Source: Lachnospiraceae bacterium (GTDB lineage: Bacteria; Bacillota; Clostridia; Lachnospirales; Lachnospiraceae). Taken from it: DNA of 45,282 nucleotides. The position numbers were made by a program, and so were the translations under genes. Location: NCBI GenBank assembly GCA_030526405.1, contig JAUNCZ010000025.1, positions 1 to 45,282 on the forward strand, given 5' to 3'. The notes under the pieces were generated by a model. The model worked only from the letters and a program-made list of their open reading frames with translations, was not told the origin of the DNA and searched no databases. Position 1 is the first letter of the stretch. Each line of letters opens with the position of its first letter. Below, piece after piece: positions 32,755 to 41,101 of the stretch.

Positions 32755-34385
32755 TGTTCTCTTTTTCCTCCGCTGGTTCTGTACTCCATGGGTGTCATGC
32801 CCTGATTCTTCTTAAAGGTGTGACTGAAGTAATGGGGATCCTTATACCCCACCTGAAATGCAATCTCAGAGCTTCTCATATCCGTGGTGAGAAGAAGCTT
32901 TTTCGCCTTCTCCATCCGTTTCCCAATGAGATACTCCATAAAGGTGGTGCCCATCTGCTGAGAAAAAACAGCAGAAAAATGATTGGGACTGATGTTTGCT
33001 ATGGCTGCTGCCTTTGCCAGAGAGATATCCTCACAGGCATAGCTGGCATCAATGTAGGCCACCGCCTCACGAAGAGCCAGGCTGATCCTGCCCTCCTTTT
33101 TTGAATCCCTCTTCTCAAGGATGTGATCCAGATACTCTTCAATATACCTGGCTGCCCCAGCCGGTGAAAAATCCTTCTTCAGCACATCTCTGGGATTGCC
33201 CAGCTGTCCATCGATATCCTCACAGGAGATTTCATTTTCCCGGGCAAACCGCACCATGGCAAGATACAGATCCATCAGAATATAGGTCATAAAGATGGTA
33301 CTGTTGAGATTCTTCTCACCGATGGCGGCAAACATCTCCTCCACCAGGGGCGCAATCTCCTCCCGTTCACCAGTGTGCATGAAGTTCATCATTACATCAC
33401 GGAAATCACTGTTGGTCACCGCATCGTTCAGATCGATGGGGGCATCATTGGATGGAAATCCTGTTCCCGGAAGATCCTTTGCATACACCACCTGATTGGG
33501 ACCTGCAAGAAAGCGATAGGCTGCCGCCTTTGCCGCCTGCTCATAGGAATGGCGGATTTCACTGACCCGTCCTGCCACAGGACCCACCGAGATAAAATAT
33601 TCCAGATTTTCTGTGGATTGAAACAGCTCACAGATTCGTTCCAGGGTAAGTGCCAGACCTGTTTCCATGGTATCCTGATGATTTCTGGCGGTGAGCATGG
33701 CAAACCCATTCTCTCCTCTGTCGAAAAGGGTCCAGCCCTTCTGCTCCTCCAGAAGACTGTTCAATCTGTCCTGCAGAGTATTTCTCGCCTCTGAAAAATC
33801 CCCTGCGGCCTCCCCTCTGATGCGGATCATCAGAAGAATCACGGCAAAATAGCGGGCAGTGAGATTCACCTGTACCTGTTTTGCCATATCCAGACATTCC
33901 GCACTGCTTTTTGTATTCATCACAAGATGTCGGAACAGCTTCTGTTTCTGAAGCTCCCTTCTCTCATGGGACACAGGGGTCTCCGAATCAGACAGCAGCT
34001 CCCGCTGTCTGCGATCCTGGATTTTCTGCTTTACCCCCCTGACACACTCCAGCAGTCTGCCCGGAGTCACCGGTTTCAGAAGATATTCTGTTACTCCCAG
34101 AGAAACGGCCCTCTGGGCGTAGGTAAACTCATCAAATCCAGACAGGATAATTACCTGTAAATCAGGAAGCTCCTGCTTTACCCTCTGAATCAGCTCCAGC
34201 CCATCCATAAAGGGCATCTTGATATCCGTCAGAAGGATATCCGGTTTCAGTTCAAGAATCATGGGATATGCCAGTTCACCGTCACTGGCCTCACCCACCA
34301 GTTCAATGTCGGAGGATATCCAGTCGATCTTTTTTATGCCATTGCGCATAATGATCTCATCCTCCGCCAGAAATAATTTTACCAT
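32751..34385 (-). CDS. response regulator with AraC-type DNA-binding domain (YesN-like)
   Basis: 544-aa protein. Receiver domain at residues 1-120 has acidic pocket AEDE, phosphoacceptor Asp 54 in LLTDIKMPFMDG and Lys in EYLLKPVT. A long middle part of unknown fold follows (about 120-430). The C-terminal 100 residues are an AraC/XylS helix-turn-helix domain: ANISPNHFSAVFSQQMG, and GYKDPHYFSHTFKKNQGMTP. ATG 34385 is preceded by GGGGG; a longer frame to 34430 is not needed. It likely activates the ytfQ operon. Confidence 0.92.
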   Translation of the reverse strand: MVKLFLAEDEIIMRNGIKKIDWISSDIELVGEASDGELAYPMILELKPDILLTDIKMPFMDGLELIQRVKQELPDLQVIILSGFDEFTYAQRAVSLGVTEYLLKPVTPGRLLECVRGVKQKIQDRRQRELLSDSETPVSHERRELQKQKLFRHLVMNTKSSAECLDMAKQVQVNLTARYFAVILLMIRIRGEAAGDFSEARNTLQDRLNSLLEEQKGWTLFDRGENGFAMLTARNHQDTMETGLALTLERICELFQSTENLEYFISVGPVAGRVSEIRHSYEQAAKAAAYRFLAGPNQVVYAKDLPGTGFPSNDAPIDLNDAVTNSDFRDVMMNFMHTGEREEIAPLVEEMFAAIGEKNLNSTIFMTYILMDLYLAMVRFARENEISCEDIDGQLGNPRDVLKKDFSPAGAARYIEEYLDHILEKRDSKKEGRISLALREAVAYIDASYACEDISLAKAAAIANISPNHFSAVFSQQMGTTFMEYLIGKRMEKAKKLLLTTDMRSSEIAFQVGYKDPHYFSHTFKKNQGMTPMEYRTSGGKREQ

Positions 34386-34558
34386 GTTCCATTCCCCCCA
34401 TTTCACAGCACCCGGTAACCTTCGCCTCAACGTACTTTCACAAGATTTCTTGTCAGTTTTGCTGAACGCTTCTGTTGCGCCTCTGTATCTCTATTTTACC
34501 CGAAAAGCCCTTACTTTTATACTCTGATCCAATGAAAACTAACACAATTTCCTATGAA

Positions 34559-34750
34559 GATTACAGTGTCAAAAGGTCAGAGCCACCGGTGCTTGCACGT
34601 ACGGTGGTGATAGACCTTGTGACACGCCCCAAAGATGAGGATGTAAGTGGGGCGCAAGCACCACGATATCCGAATCTTGGGGAGGATTGTGGGAGTACGA
34701 AGTACGAAACAATCCGTGTAATCTGTTTTGGGGGCTTTTGACACCCGAAT
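34559..34750 (+). ncRNA. mobile structured RNA element, HEARO/IscB omega-RNA-like (tentative)
   Basis: A 192-bp non-coding block with unusual density of complementary segments. GTGTCAAAAG (34566-34575) pairs with CTTTTGACAC (34735-34744). AGATTACA (34558-34565) pairs with TGTAATCT (34717-34724), crossing the first stem as a pseudoknot. GGTGCTTGC (34588-34596) pairs with GCAAGCACC (34654-34662). CCACCG/CGGTGG, CGCCCC/GGGGCG (34625-34654) and GGATTGT/ACAATCC (34684-34715) form local hairpins. GTGTCAAAAGGTC can also pair with GACCTTGTGACAC (34613-34625), which would be a switch. CCTATGAA flanks both sides (34551-34558, 34751-34758). HEARO RNAs are IscB guide RNAs that lie next to ATGA-like sequences; the class assignment and strand are inference. 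Confidence 0.5.
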
Positions 34751-34761
34751 CCTATGAAATG

Positions 34762-34795
34762 AAAAAACAGGTCTGACTCAGACAAATCAGACCTG
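34762..34795 (-). terminator. terminator of the arabinose operon
   Basis: CAGGTCTGA (34768-34776) pairs with TCAGACCTG (34787-34795). The plus A run 34762-34767 gives T6 on the minus transcript. It lies 58 bp past the araR stop. Confidence 0.85.
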
Positions 34796-34852
34796 CTCTC
34801 ATGTAATGCTCTGCATCCTCTGCAGAGACAACCTAACTGTATTTCTATCTTT

Positions 34853-35974
34853 TCAGATATTCCCGCCAAACTCAAACCCCTTTTTCACAGGCGGTACAAT
34901 GGACTGCCTGATGGAGGGCTCGCTGTCAAACACATAGTTGGCGTCAGAATCAGGATCCTCAATAACCCGCAGCATATTCTCTCCCAGGATCCTACCCAGC
35001 GCTTCCTTAGGATGTCGGAAGGAGGTAAAGGGAATGCTGTTGATGGAGGCAAGATCAGAATCATCGATACTCACCACCGAAAGATCCTCAGGTACCCGGA
35101 TTCCTCGCTTTACTGCCATGTTGATGATCTCATAGGCAATCTCATCGTTGTAGCAGAGAACTGCGGTAACCTCATTCATGCAGTCAAAGAGATACTCCTC
35201 AATGGATTTCAATCTGGTAAGCATATCAGAATCCAGCCAGATGGTTCTCTTGCTGTCTGTTCTGAGATGATTATCCCACATCGCTTTCAGAAAACCTGAA
35301 TAGCGCAGACGTCCCTGACCATCCTCTGCATTGAAAATGCCTGCAATGCTCTCATGTCCAGCCTGGATCAGCAGCTCTGTGGCATCATAGGCCACCTTTT
35401 TGTCATCAAGACAAACACAGGGCAGCTGCAGTTCCGGATATCCGGTATGGAAATTTATCATAGGGATTCCCATATTCTGAAGCTCCTGATACAGCGGAAT
35501 GTTTGGATTTGGCAGTGCACTTTTGGATGGCTCCACAATAATTCCGTCCACATCATTTCTCTGGATCAGATTTTTCAGAATTGTTTTTTCATGATGAATG
35601 CTGTCATTGGTAAAAAAGATCTGCAGCATATATCCGTTGGAGGTAAGGATCTTCTCCACCCCTTTCAATACAGAGGTGAAAATATAGTGATCCACATAGG
35701 TACTGATAATGGCGATGGTATAATTTCTCTGACGCTGGGTATTTTTTCTTCCACTCTGTCCGTAAACAAAGGTTCCGCTTCCCTGGGTCTTCTCAATTAC
35801 CTTCTCCGCCTTCAGAACATCCAGTGCACGCCGTACTGTCTGTCGACTTACACCAAACTGCTCTGCCAGCGCATTCTCAGTAGGAAGGCGGTCTCCCGCC
35901 TTCCATACTCCATCTTCTATATTCTTTTTGATCCAGTCTGCAATACTCTGGAATTTAGCTTCCTGCATCATCAT
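34853..35974 (-). CDS. araR: arabinose operon repressor AraR (GntR-LacI fusion)
   Basis: 373-aa repressor. Residues 1-75 are a winged helix of the GntR family: KAGDRLPTENALAEQFGVSR and QTVRRALDVLKAEKVIEKTQ. The rest is a LacI/GalR-type sugar-binding domain (IAIISTYVDHYIFTSVLKGV, DGIIVEPSK, ICYND-like segment). This fusion is the known AraR architecture, whose effector is L-arabinose. AAGGAAA lies 11 nt before ATG. Being last in the ara operon, 16 bp after araA, it gives negative autoregulation. Probable sites are the palindromes at 44758-44773 and 44804-44816. Confidence 0.92.
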   Translation of the reverse strand: MMMQEAKFQSIADWIKKNIEDGVWKAGDRLPTENALAEQFGVSRQTVRRALDVLKAEKVIEKTQGSGTFVYGQSGRKNTQRQRNYTIAIISTYVDHYIFTSVLKGVEKILTSNGYMLQIFFTNDSIHHEKTILKNLIQRNDVDGIIVEPSKSALPNPNIPLYQELQNMGIPMINFHTGYPELQLPCVCLDDKKVAYDATELLIQAGHESIAGIFNAEDGQGRLRYSGFLKAMWDNHLRTDSKRTIWLDSDMLTRLKSIEEYLFDCMNEVTAVLCYNDEIAYEIINMAVKRGIRVPEDLSVVSIDDSDLASINSIPFTSFRHPKEALGRILGENMLRVIEDPDSDANYVFDSEPSIRQSIVPPVKKGFEFGGNI

Positions 35975-35990
35975 GATTTAGGTTTCCTTT

Positions 35991-37430
35991 TTATTTCATA
36001 AAGAATTTCTGAAGATCAGCTTCTGTTGTGTCATCACCGATTGTGATCAGCTCTGTACCTGTCAGTCTTGCAAACATTGCGATGTCTGCTCTTGTCAGTG
36101 CTGTGGATACTACGGAGTGATGAGCGCCTCCTGCATAGCACCATGCTGCAGTTCCGATTGCAAAGTTTGGTTTATGACGATACATAATGCGTGCTACCGG
36201 AAGATTTGGCATTGGTTTTGGCTGCTCAACCAGCTCGATATCAGCACAGATAATTCTGAAGTGATCACCAAGGTCGATGAGAGTAACCTGGATACCGTCT
36301 CCTGTTGTTCCGTCAAATACAAGACGTGCAGGATCAGCTTTTCCACCGATTCCCAGTGGATGAACCTCAATCTGTGGTTTGTTTGCTGCAAATGCAGGTG
36401 GAACCTCCAGCATATGAGAAGCAAGCTCAAGCTCCTGACCCTGTGTCAGATCGTAGGTGTAATCCTCGATAAAGCCTGTTGCACCCTCTCTGCCCTCAGA
36501 CATTTTCATCAGAACAGAACCAAGAGCAGCGATCTTGTAATCACCCTCAGGACCAAAGCCAACACCCTTGTCCATCAGGTTCTGAGATGCCAGACCTGGA
36601 AGCTGTTTCATTCCGAACAGATCCTGGAAGTTGTCTGTAAAGCAGGTAGCCTTTGTCTCAGCCATAAATTTCTCAAGAGCGATCTCATATCTTGCCTGCT
36701 CACGTACAGACTCGATATTATCAGTAGCCATCACGTATTTCTCAGCGTACTCAGCCATTTTCGCATCAACCTCTGCCTCAGTAGCAGCCTCAGCGCGGGT
36801 TGCGATCTCACCGATACCCCAGTATTTAACTTCCCATCCGTATTTGATCTCGCACTCAAGACGGTTTCCGTCTGTTACAGCAACGTCTCTCATGTTGTTT
36901 CCGAAGGTAGCAACCAGAGTATGACGGGACTGATCGATTGCTTTTGCACAGTGAGCAAACTGACGGATCTTCTCGATTACATGATCGTGTTTGTAGAAAC
37001 CTGCAGCAACCTCGTGAGGAATGTTCATCTTAGCCAGGATGAAGCTGTACTCACGATCACCATGTGCAGCCTGATTCAGGTTCATGAAATCCATATCGAT
37101 GGCATCGTATGGAAGCTTCTCATTTGCCTGTGTATGCAGGTGCAGCAGTGGTTTGTTCAGAATCTGAAGACCCTTGATCCACATTTTTGCAGGTGAGAAG
37201 GTATGCATCCATGTGATAACACCAACACAGTCATCATCCACCATAACCTTCTTCATATCCTCTACACAGATAGCAGAAGTCTCAACAGTTGGCAGAAGTA
37301 CAACCTCTGCAATGTCGCCGATTTTCTGATTTAAGTATTCTACCATATCAGCGCAGTCAGCCGCAACCTGTTTCAGACACTCCTCTCCGTAAAGATCCTG
37401 GCTTCCTGGAATAAAATATAATTTTTTCAT
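35991..37430 (-). CDS. araA: L-arabinose isomerase
   Basis: Converts L-arabinose to L-ribulose, first step of catabolism. The 479-aa product has AraA residues: N-terminal FIPGSQDLYGEECL, VGVITWMHTFSPAKMWI, Mn-binding Glu in FGPEGDYK and in TGFIEDYTYD, His in ASHMLE and GGAHHSV. Length is slightly below the usual 490-500. RBS is weaker than its neighbours, and an intergenic hairpin precedes it. Part of the ara operon and followed by araR. Confidence 0.97.
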   Translation of the reverse strand: MKKLYFIPGSQDLYGEECLKQVAADCADMVEYLNQKIGDIAEVVLLPTVETSAICVEDMKKVMVDDDCVGVITWMHTFSPAKMWIKGLQILNKPLLHLHTQANEKLPYDAIDMDFMNLNQAAHGDREYSFILAKMNIPHEVAAGFYKHDHVIEKIRQFAHCAKAIDQSRHTLVATFGNNMRDVAVTDGNRLECEIKYGWEVKYWGIGEIATRAEAATEAEVDAKMAEYAEKYVMATDNIESVREQARYEIALEKFMAETKATCFTDNFQDLFGMKQLPGLASQNLMDKGVGFGPEGDYKIAALGSVLMKMSEGREGATGFIEDYTYDLTQGQELELASHMLEVPPAFAANKPQIEVHPLGIGGKADPARLVFDGTTGDGIQVTLIDLGDHFRIICADIELVEQPKPMPNLPVARIMYRHKPNFAIGTAAWCYAGGAHHSVVSTALTRADIAMFARLTGTELITIGDDTTEADLQKFFMK

Positions 37431-37444
37431 TCTTTTCTATCTGT

Positions 37445-37484
37445 CAGCAGATCTCCGGTTCTTCCCGGATCCGAAGATCTGCTG
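37445..37484 (-). promoter_or_regulatory. intercistronic hairpin upstream of araA
   Basis: CAGCAGATCT (37445-37454) pairs with AGATCTGCTG (37475-37484), with an inner CCGG stem. No U tract follows, so it may set mRNA processing or stability rather than stop transcription. Confidence 0.5.
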
Positions 37485-37552
37485 CACTCTCCTTTCTGAA
37501 TTTAACACATGATGCGTGAACTGACAGCAGTTCCACCACGCCTTTTCTGATA

Positions 37553-38518
37553 TTATTTGATTACCTTCAGAGACTGACGGTCAGCAAATACTGCTACGAA
37601 GATCAGGAAGATGATTCCCTGGATCAGCTGCATAGCCTGAGGTGTAAGTCCCATCATTGTCAGACCGTTTTTCAGTACTACATAGAGAAGAGAACCAACA
37701 ACAACGTTCATGAAACGAACCTTTGCACCACCGGAGATTGGCATTCCACCAAGTACCAGGGCAATGAGGATCTGTGTCTCAAGCTGGTTTCCTACGTTTG
37801 CTGTAGCAGATCCGTTTTTAACGATGTTGATAAATGCTGCAAAGCCTGTGATAGCACCTGCCAGAACGTAGATCAGGAATTTCATACGGTCTGTGCGGAT
37901 ACCGGCAAACATTGCTGCCTTCTCACCTGCACCGATGGCTTTCAGGTGCATTCCGAATTTTGTATAGCGGAACACGATGAAGCCGATCACAAGGATGATC
38001 ACTGTACAGGTCATTTTAACTGCTGTTGTATCGTAATCGTATACCTTCATGCTGGCTGCGATTGGTGACTCAGAAGTAAGATACTTGATGAATCCACGGA
38101 ACAGGAACATGGAGCAGATTGTTACGATGAAGGATTTGATCTTTCTGTTTACATAGAAGAAACCATTGAATGCTCCGATAAGAGCACCGGCAGCCATACC
38201 ACCGAAGATCGCAAGAATAATGTTGTACTGTGAAAGATAACATACAACGATAGATGCAATACCCATAATAGATCCCTGGGAGAAATCAAGTCCACCCATG
38301 GTCATGATGAAGAAAACACCCATGGAAGAGATCATCAGAACGTATACCTGAGAAAGGATCAGGGATCTGCTGTTCCACATGCCTCCGTTTGTCAGAACAT
38401 TGAACAGGATCAGAATGGCAACAAGACCGATGATGGGCAGAAGCATACGCAGGGTATTCATGCGGGCCGCTTTAGCCATTTCTTCCTTTTTAGATAATGT
38501 TTTTGTATTATTTGCCAT
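37553..38518 (-). CDS. ABC sugar permease (arabinose importer, second permease)
   Basis: BPD_transp_2 permease, 321 aa with about nine hydrophobic segments. FIMTMGGLDFSQGSIMG is the core motif and AAMFAGIRTDRMKFL the coupling loop. ATG 38518 has AAGGAGG 7 nt upstream; the longer frame to 38590 overlaps the ATPase stop region. It follows the ATPase gene after 10 bp and precedes araA. Substrate probably L-arabinose, from context only. Confidence 0.88.
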   Translation of the reverse strand: MANNTKTLSKKEEMAKAARMNTLRMLLPIIGLVAILILFNVLTNGGMWNSRSLILSQVYVLMISSMGVFFIMTMGGLDFSQGSIMGIASIVVCYLSQYNIILAIFGGMAAGALIGAFNGFFYVNRKIKSFIVTICSMFLFRGFIKYLTSESPIAASMKVYDYDTTAVKMTCTVIILVIGFIVFRYTKFGMHLKAIGAGEKAAMFAGIRTDRMKFLIYVLAGAITGFAAFINIVKNGSATANVGNQLETQILIALVLGGMPISGGAKVRFMNVVVGSLLYVVLKNGLTMMGLTPQAMQLIQGIIFLIFVAVFADRQSLKVIK

Positions 38519-38528
38519 AACGTCCTCC

Positions 38529-40028
38529 TTAAACCATCTTAGAGATGAGCAGATTCTCATCCATTTCTTCACTTCTGAGCAGCTCACCATTGAGCTTTCC
38601 GTCTTTCATGATGATGATACGGTCACACATACCGATCAGCTCCATCAGCTCCTCAGAGATCATGATAATGGATTTTCCGTTCTGGCGCATATGGTCCATA
38701 AGCTGGTAGATATCCTGTTTAACCTTGATATCAATACCACGGGTCGGGGAATCCAGCACAACGATGTTGGAATCCTTACCGATCCAGCGAGCCAGTACAA
38801 CCTTCTGTTTGTTACCACCGGACAGATCAGATACAAACTGTCCTACATTCTGCATCTTAACAGACATCTGTGCTGCAAATTTATCAGCAAATGTTTTCAG
38901 CTTTTTGTCGCTGAGAAGACCGAACTTATTGGAAAGCTCACCCAGGGATGGAAGAACAATGTTATCTCCGATACTCTGGTTGATGACGATGGACTCGTTA
39001 TCACGGTCTTTGGATGTATAGGCAATGCTGTTCTTGATGGCTGTAGGAATGTCATTGATCTGTGTTCCGTTAGCCAGAGTTACTGTACCCTGACGATCAT
39101 AGGAAGCACCGAATACAGCCTTTCCGATCTCGTGCATACCGGACTCAGACAGACCACCGAAGCCAAGGATCTCACCCTGGTGAAGATCAAAGGATACATC
39201 CTCGATCAGTCCAGGAACAGTTACGTTTTTAACAGAGAGAACCACCTCATCAGAGATTGGTGTACCGTAATCTGCACGATAGTAAGCACCTGTAACCTCA
39301 CGGCCTACCATCAGTTTTTTCAGATCATCCTCTGTCATATCAGCACTCTTAACAGTGTCGATGTAAACACCGTCACGGAGAACTGTGATGGTATCAGATT
39401 TATCCAGGATCTCTGGAAGGTCGTGGGAAATGAAGATAACTGTATTTCCCTCTTCTCTGATACGGTTCATATGTTTGTAAAGCTCCTCACGTCCCTCCTG
39501 GGAAAGAGCTGTTGTTGTCTCGTCAATTACAACAATTTTTGGATGGAAGTAGGTAGCCTTTACGATCTCAACCAGCTTTCTGTCCTCGAAGTTGTAATCA
39601 TCAATCTGATTCTGCGCTTTGATGCGCTCAAAGCCATACTGCTGAAGCAGCTCATTGGCTTTACGGTTCATGGCATTGGTATTTTTGATGCCGTTTTTAA
39701 CGAACATATCCTCATGTCCCAGGAAGATATTCTCTGCTACGGTCAGACCGTCCAGAGTTCCCAGCTCCTGTACGATGATGGAGATGCCTTCGTTGTTTGC
39801 CTCAACCTGGTTCTTTGGATGTACTTCCTTTCCGTCCAGGATGAATTTTCCGCTGTCGATGGTATGGATACCACACAGCATATTTGTGAGAGTTGATTTT
39901 CCGGAACCATTCTCTCCGATCAGTGCGTGAACTTCGCCCTTATTGATATTGAAGGAAACATCACGAACAGCTCTTGTGATTCCGAAAGACTTTGACAGAT
40001 TCTGCACCTGTAATCTTACTTCGCTCAT
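38529..40028 (-). CDS. arabinose ABC importer ATP-binding protein (MglA/AraG-like)
   Basis: 499-aa double ATPase. Domain 1 has GENGSGKST and IVVIDETTTALSQEG (Walker B with degenerate Glu environment). Domain 2 has FGGLSESGMHE instead of a P-loop, then LSGGNKQKVVLARWI and NIVVLDSPTRGID. Typical monosaccharide-importer layout. AAGGAGG lies 9 nt before ATG. Between two permease genes. Confidence 0.92.
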   Translation of the reverse strand: MSEVRLQVQNLSKSFGITRAVRDVSFNINKGEVHALIGENGSGKSTLTNMLCGIHTIDSGKFILDGKEVHPKNQVEANNEGISIIVQELGTLDGLTVAENIFLGHEDMFVKNGIKNTNAMNRKANELLQQYGFERIKAQNQIDDYNFEDRKLVEIVKATYFHPKIVVIDETTTALSQEGREELYKHMNRIREEGNTVIFISHDLPEILDKSDTITVLRDGVYIDTVKSADMTEDDLKKLMVGREVTGAYYRADYGTPISDEVVLSVKNVTVPGLIEDVSFDLHQGEILGFGGLSESGMHEIGKAVFGASYDRQGTVTLANGTQINDIPTAIKNSIAYTSKDRDNESIVINQSIGDNIVLPSLGELSNKFGLLSDKKLKTFADKFAAQMSVKMQNVGQFVSDLSGGNKQKVVLARWIGKDSNIVVLDSPTRGIDIKVKQDIYQLMDHMRQNGKSIIMISEELMELIGMCDRIIIMKDGKLNGELLRSEEMDENLLISKMV

Positions 40029-40042
40029 TAATGATTTCCTCC

Positions 40043-41011
40043 TTATTTAACGATTTCGCCCTTAACAACCTTAGTTGTCAGAGTAATGATGATCAGAAGG
40101 GCCAGACCAGTGATAACGTCCTGGATCGCTGTAGGTGCACCCAATGCGATGAATCCGAAGAAAATGATGTTGATCATGAACTCACCGATGATGATAGCCT
40201 GAAGCGGGATTCCGTATTTTTTGAACGCTACACCGAAGAAGCATCCCATAGTAGGAATGAAGTTACGGCTCATGGAAGCCATACCAGTTACAGCAACCAT
40301 GGAAGAACCGTAGCTGATGGTCAGAACAGCCATGGCACCTAAGAAAGCACCACTGATAACAAATGCAAGTACTTTGTATTTGTTTACGTTGATACCCATG
40401 TTCTTTGCAATGAACTCGTTGCTTCCGATAGCATAGGTATAGGTACCGATTTTTGTATAGTTAAGGATCAGGTAAGCTACAATGAATACGATAACTGCCA
40501 GAATGATGTTTCCAGGCATTTTACCGAACATACGAAGGTTGGAAGGAAGTGTCTGCTCCATACCGCCGGCGATGATGTTTGCCAGGGACTCATAGATCAG
40601 AGCAAGACCTGTAGTAACGATCATGGATGGAATACGAAGTTTTACATAGAAAATTCCGTTAGCCAGTCCAACCAGCGCACCTGTTACGATACATCCGATG
40701 ATCAGACCTGCATATCCCATGCCAAGACCTGCTGCCAGTTTGCAGCCAATGATTGTGGAAAGGATGATATTCGCTCCGATGGAGAAGTCGAACATACCCA
40801 TTACCAGTACAAAATAAAATCCAACAGCACCAGCTGATGCGATCAGGCTGGCCTGGAAGTAGCTGAGCATATTTGCAGGTGAACCAAAGTTATGTGGTGT
40901 CAGCACCTTGAAAATCGCCCAGGAAACGAAAACCAGCAGAAGTAAAACAAGATATCCCTTAGCTGTAGGTGACATCTTTTTTCCAGAGGAAGCCGCTTTT
41001 GATGTTCCCAT
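40043..41011 (-). CDS. ABC sugar permease (arabinose importer, first permease)
   Basis: BPD_transp_2 permease, 322 aa. FYFVLVMGMFDFSIGANI is the core segment and FIAKNMGINVNKYKVL the coupling loop. ATG 41011 is used because GGAGAG lies 4-8 nt before it; a TTG seven codons earlier would include that RBS. Follows the binding-protein gene after a perfect stem-loop at 41031-41063. Confidence 0.88.
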   Translation of the reverse strand: MGTSKAASSGKKMSPTAKGYLVLLLLVFVSWAIFKVLTPHNFGSPANMLSYFQASLIASAGAVGFYFVLVMGMFDFSIGANIILSTIIGCKLAAGLGMGYAGLIIGCIVTGALVGLANGIFYVKLRIPSMIVTTGLALIYESLANIIAGGMEQTLPSNLRMFGKMPGNIILAVIVFIVAYLILNYTKIGTYTYAIGSNEFIAKNMGINVNKYKVLAFVISGAFLGAMAVLTISYGSSMVAVTGMASMSRNFIPTMGCFFGVAFKKYGIPLQAIIIGEFMINIIFFGFIALGAPTAIQDVITGLALLIIITLTTKVVKGEIVK

Positions 41012-41030
41012 ATTCTCTCCTTTTTTCAAT

Positions 41031-41063
41031 AATAGCCGGTATCACGGTATGATACCGGCTATT
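41031..41063 (-). promoter_or_regulatory. perfect 14-bp intercistronic stem-loop
   Basis: AATAGCCGGTATCA (41031-41044) pairs perfectly with TGATACCGGCTATT (41050-41063) around a 5-nt loop. No U tract. Such stems downstream of binding-protein genes often protect the mRNA and give more binding protein than permease. Confidence 0.65.
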
Positions 41064-41101
41064 TATCACTCATTTACAGTAACTGAATCTTCACTGAATA
41101 A

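Noticed and set aside
34583-34610. Group II intron domain V, suggested by GAGCC...GCACGTACGGT
   Set aside because: The hairpin is too short and no intron-encoded protein or other domains are present; only a superficial likeness.
34559-34875. Minus-strand open frame running across the structured element and the ara terminator
   Set aside because: It crosses a terminator and hairpins, with no RBS and no protein similarity.
38379-39896. Long plus-strand open frame of about 505 codons antisense to the arabinose ABC ATPase
   Set aside because: It mirrors a well-supported ATPase gene with full ABC motifs; the antisense product has no domain or RBS.
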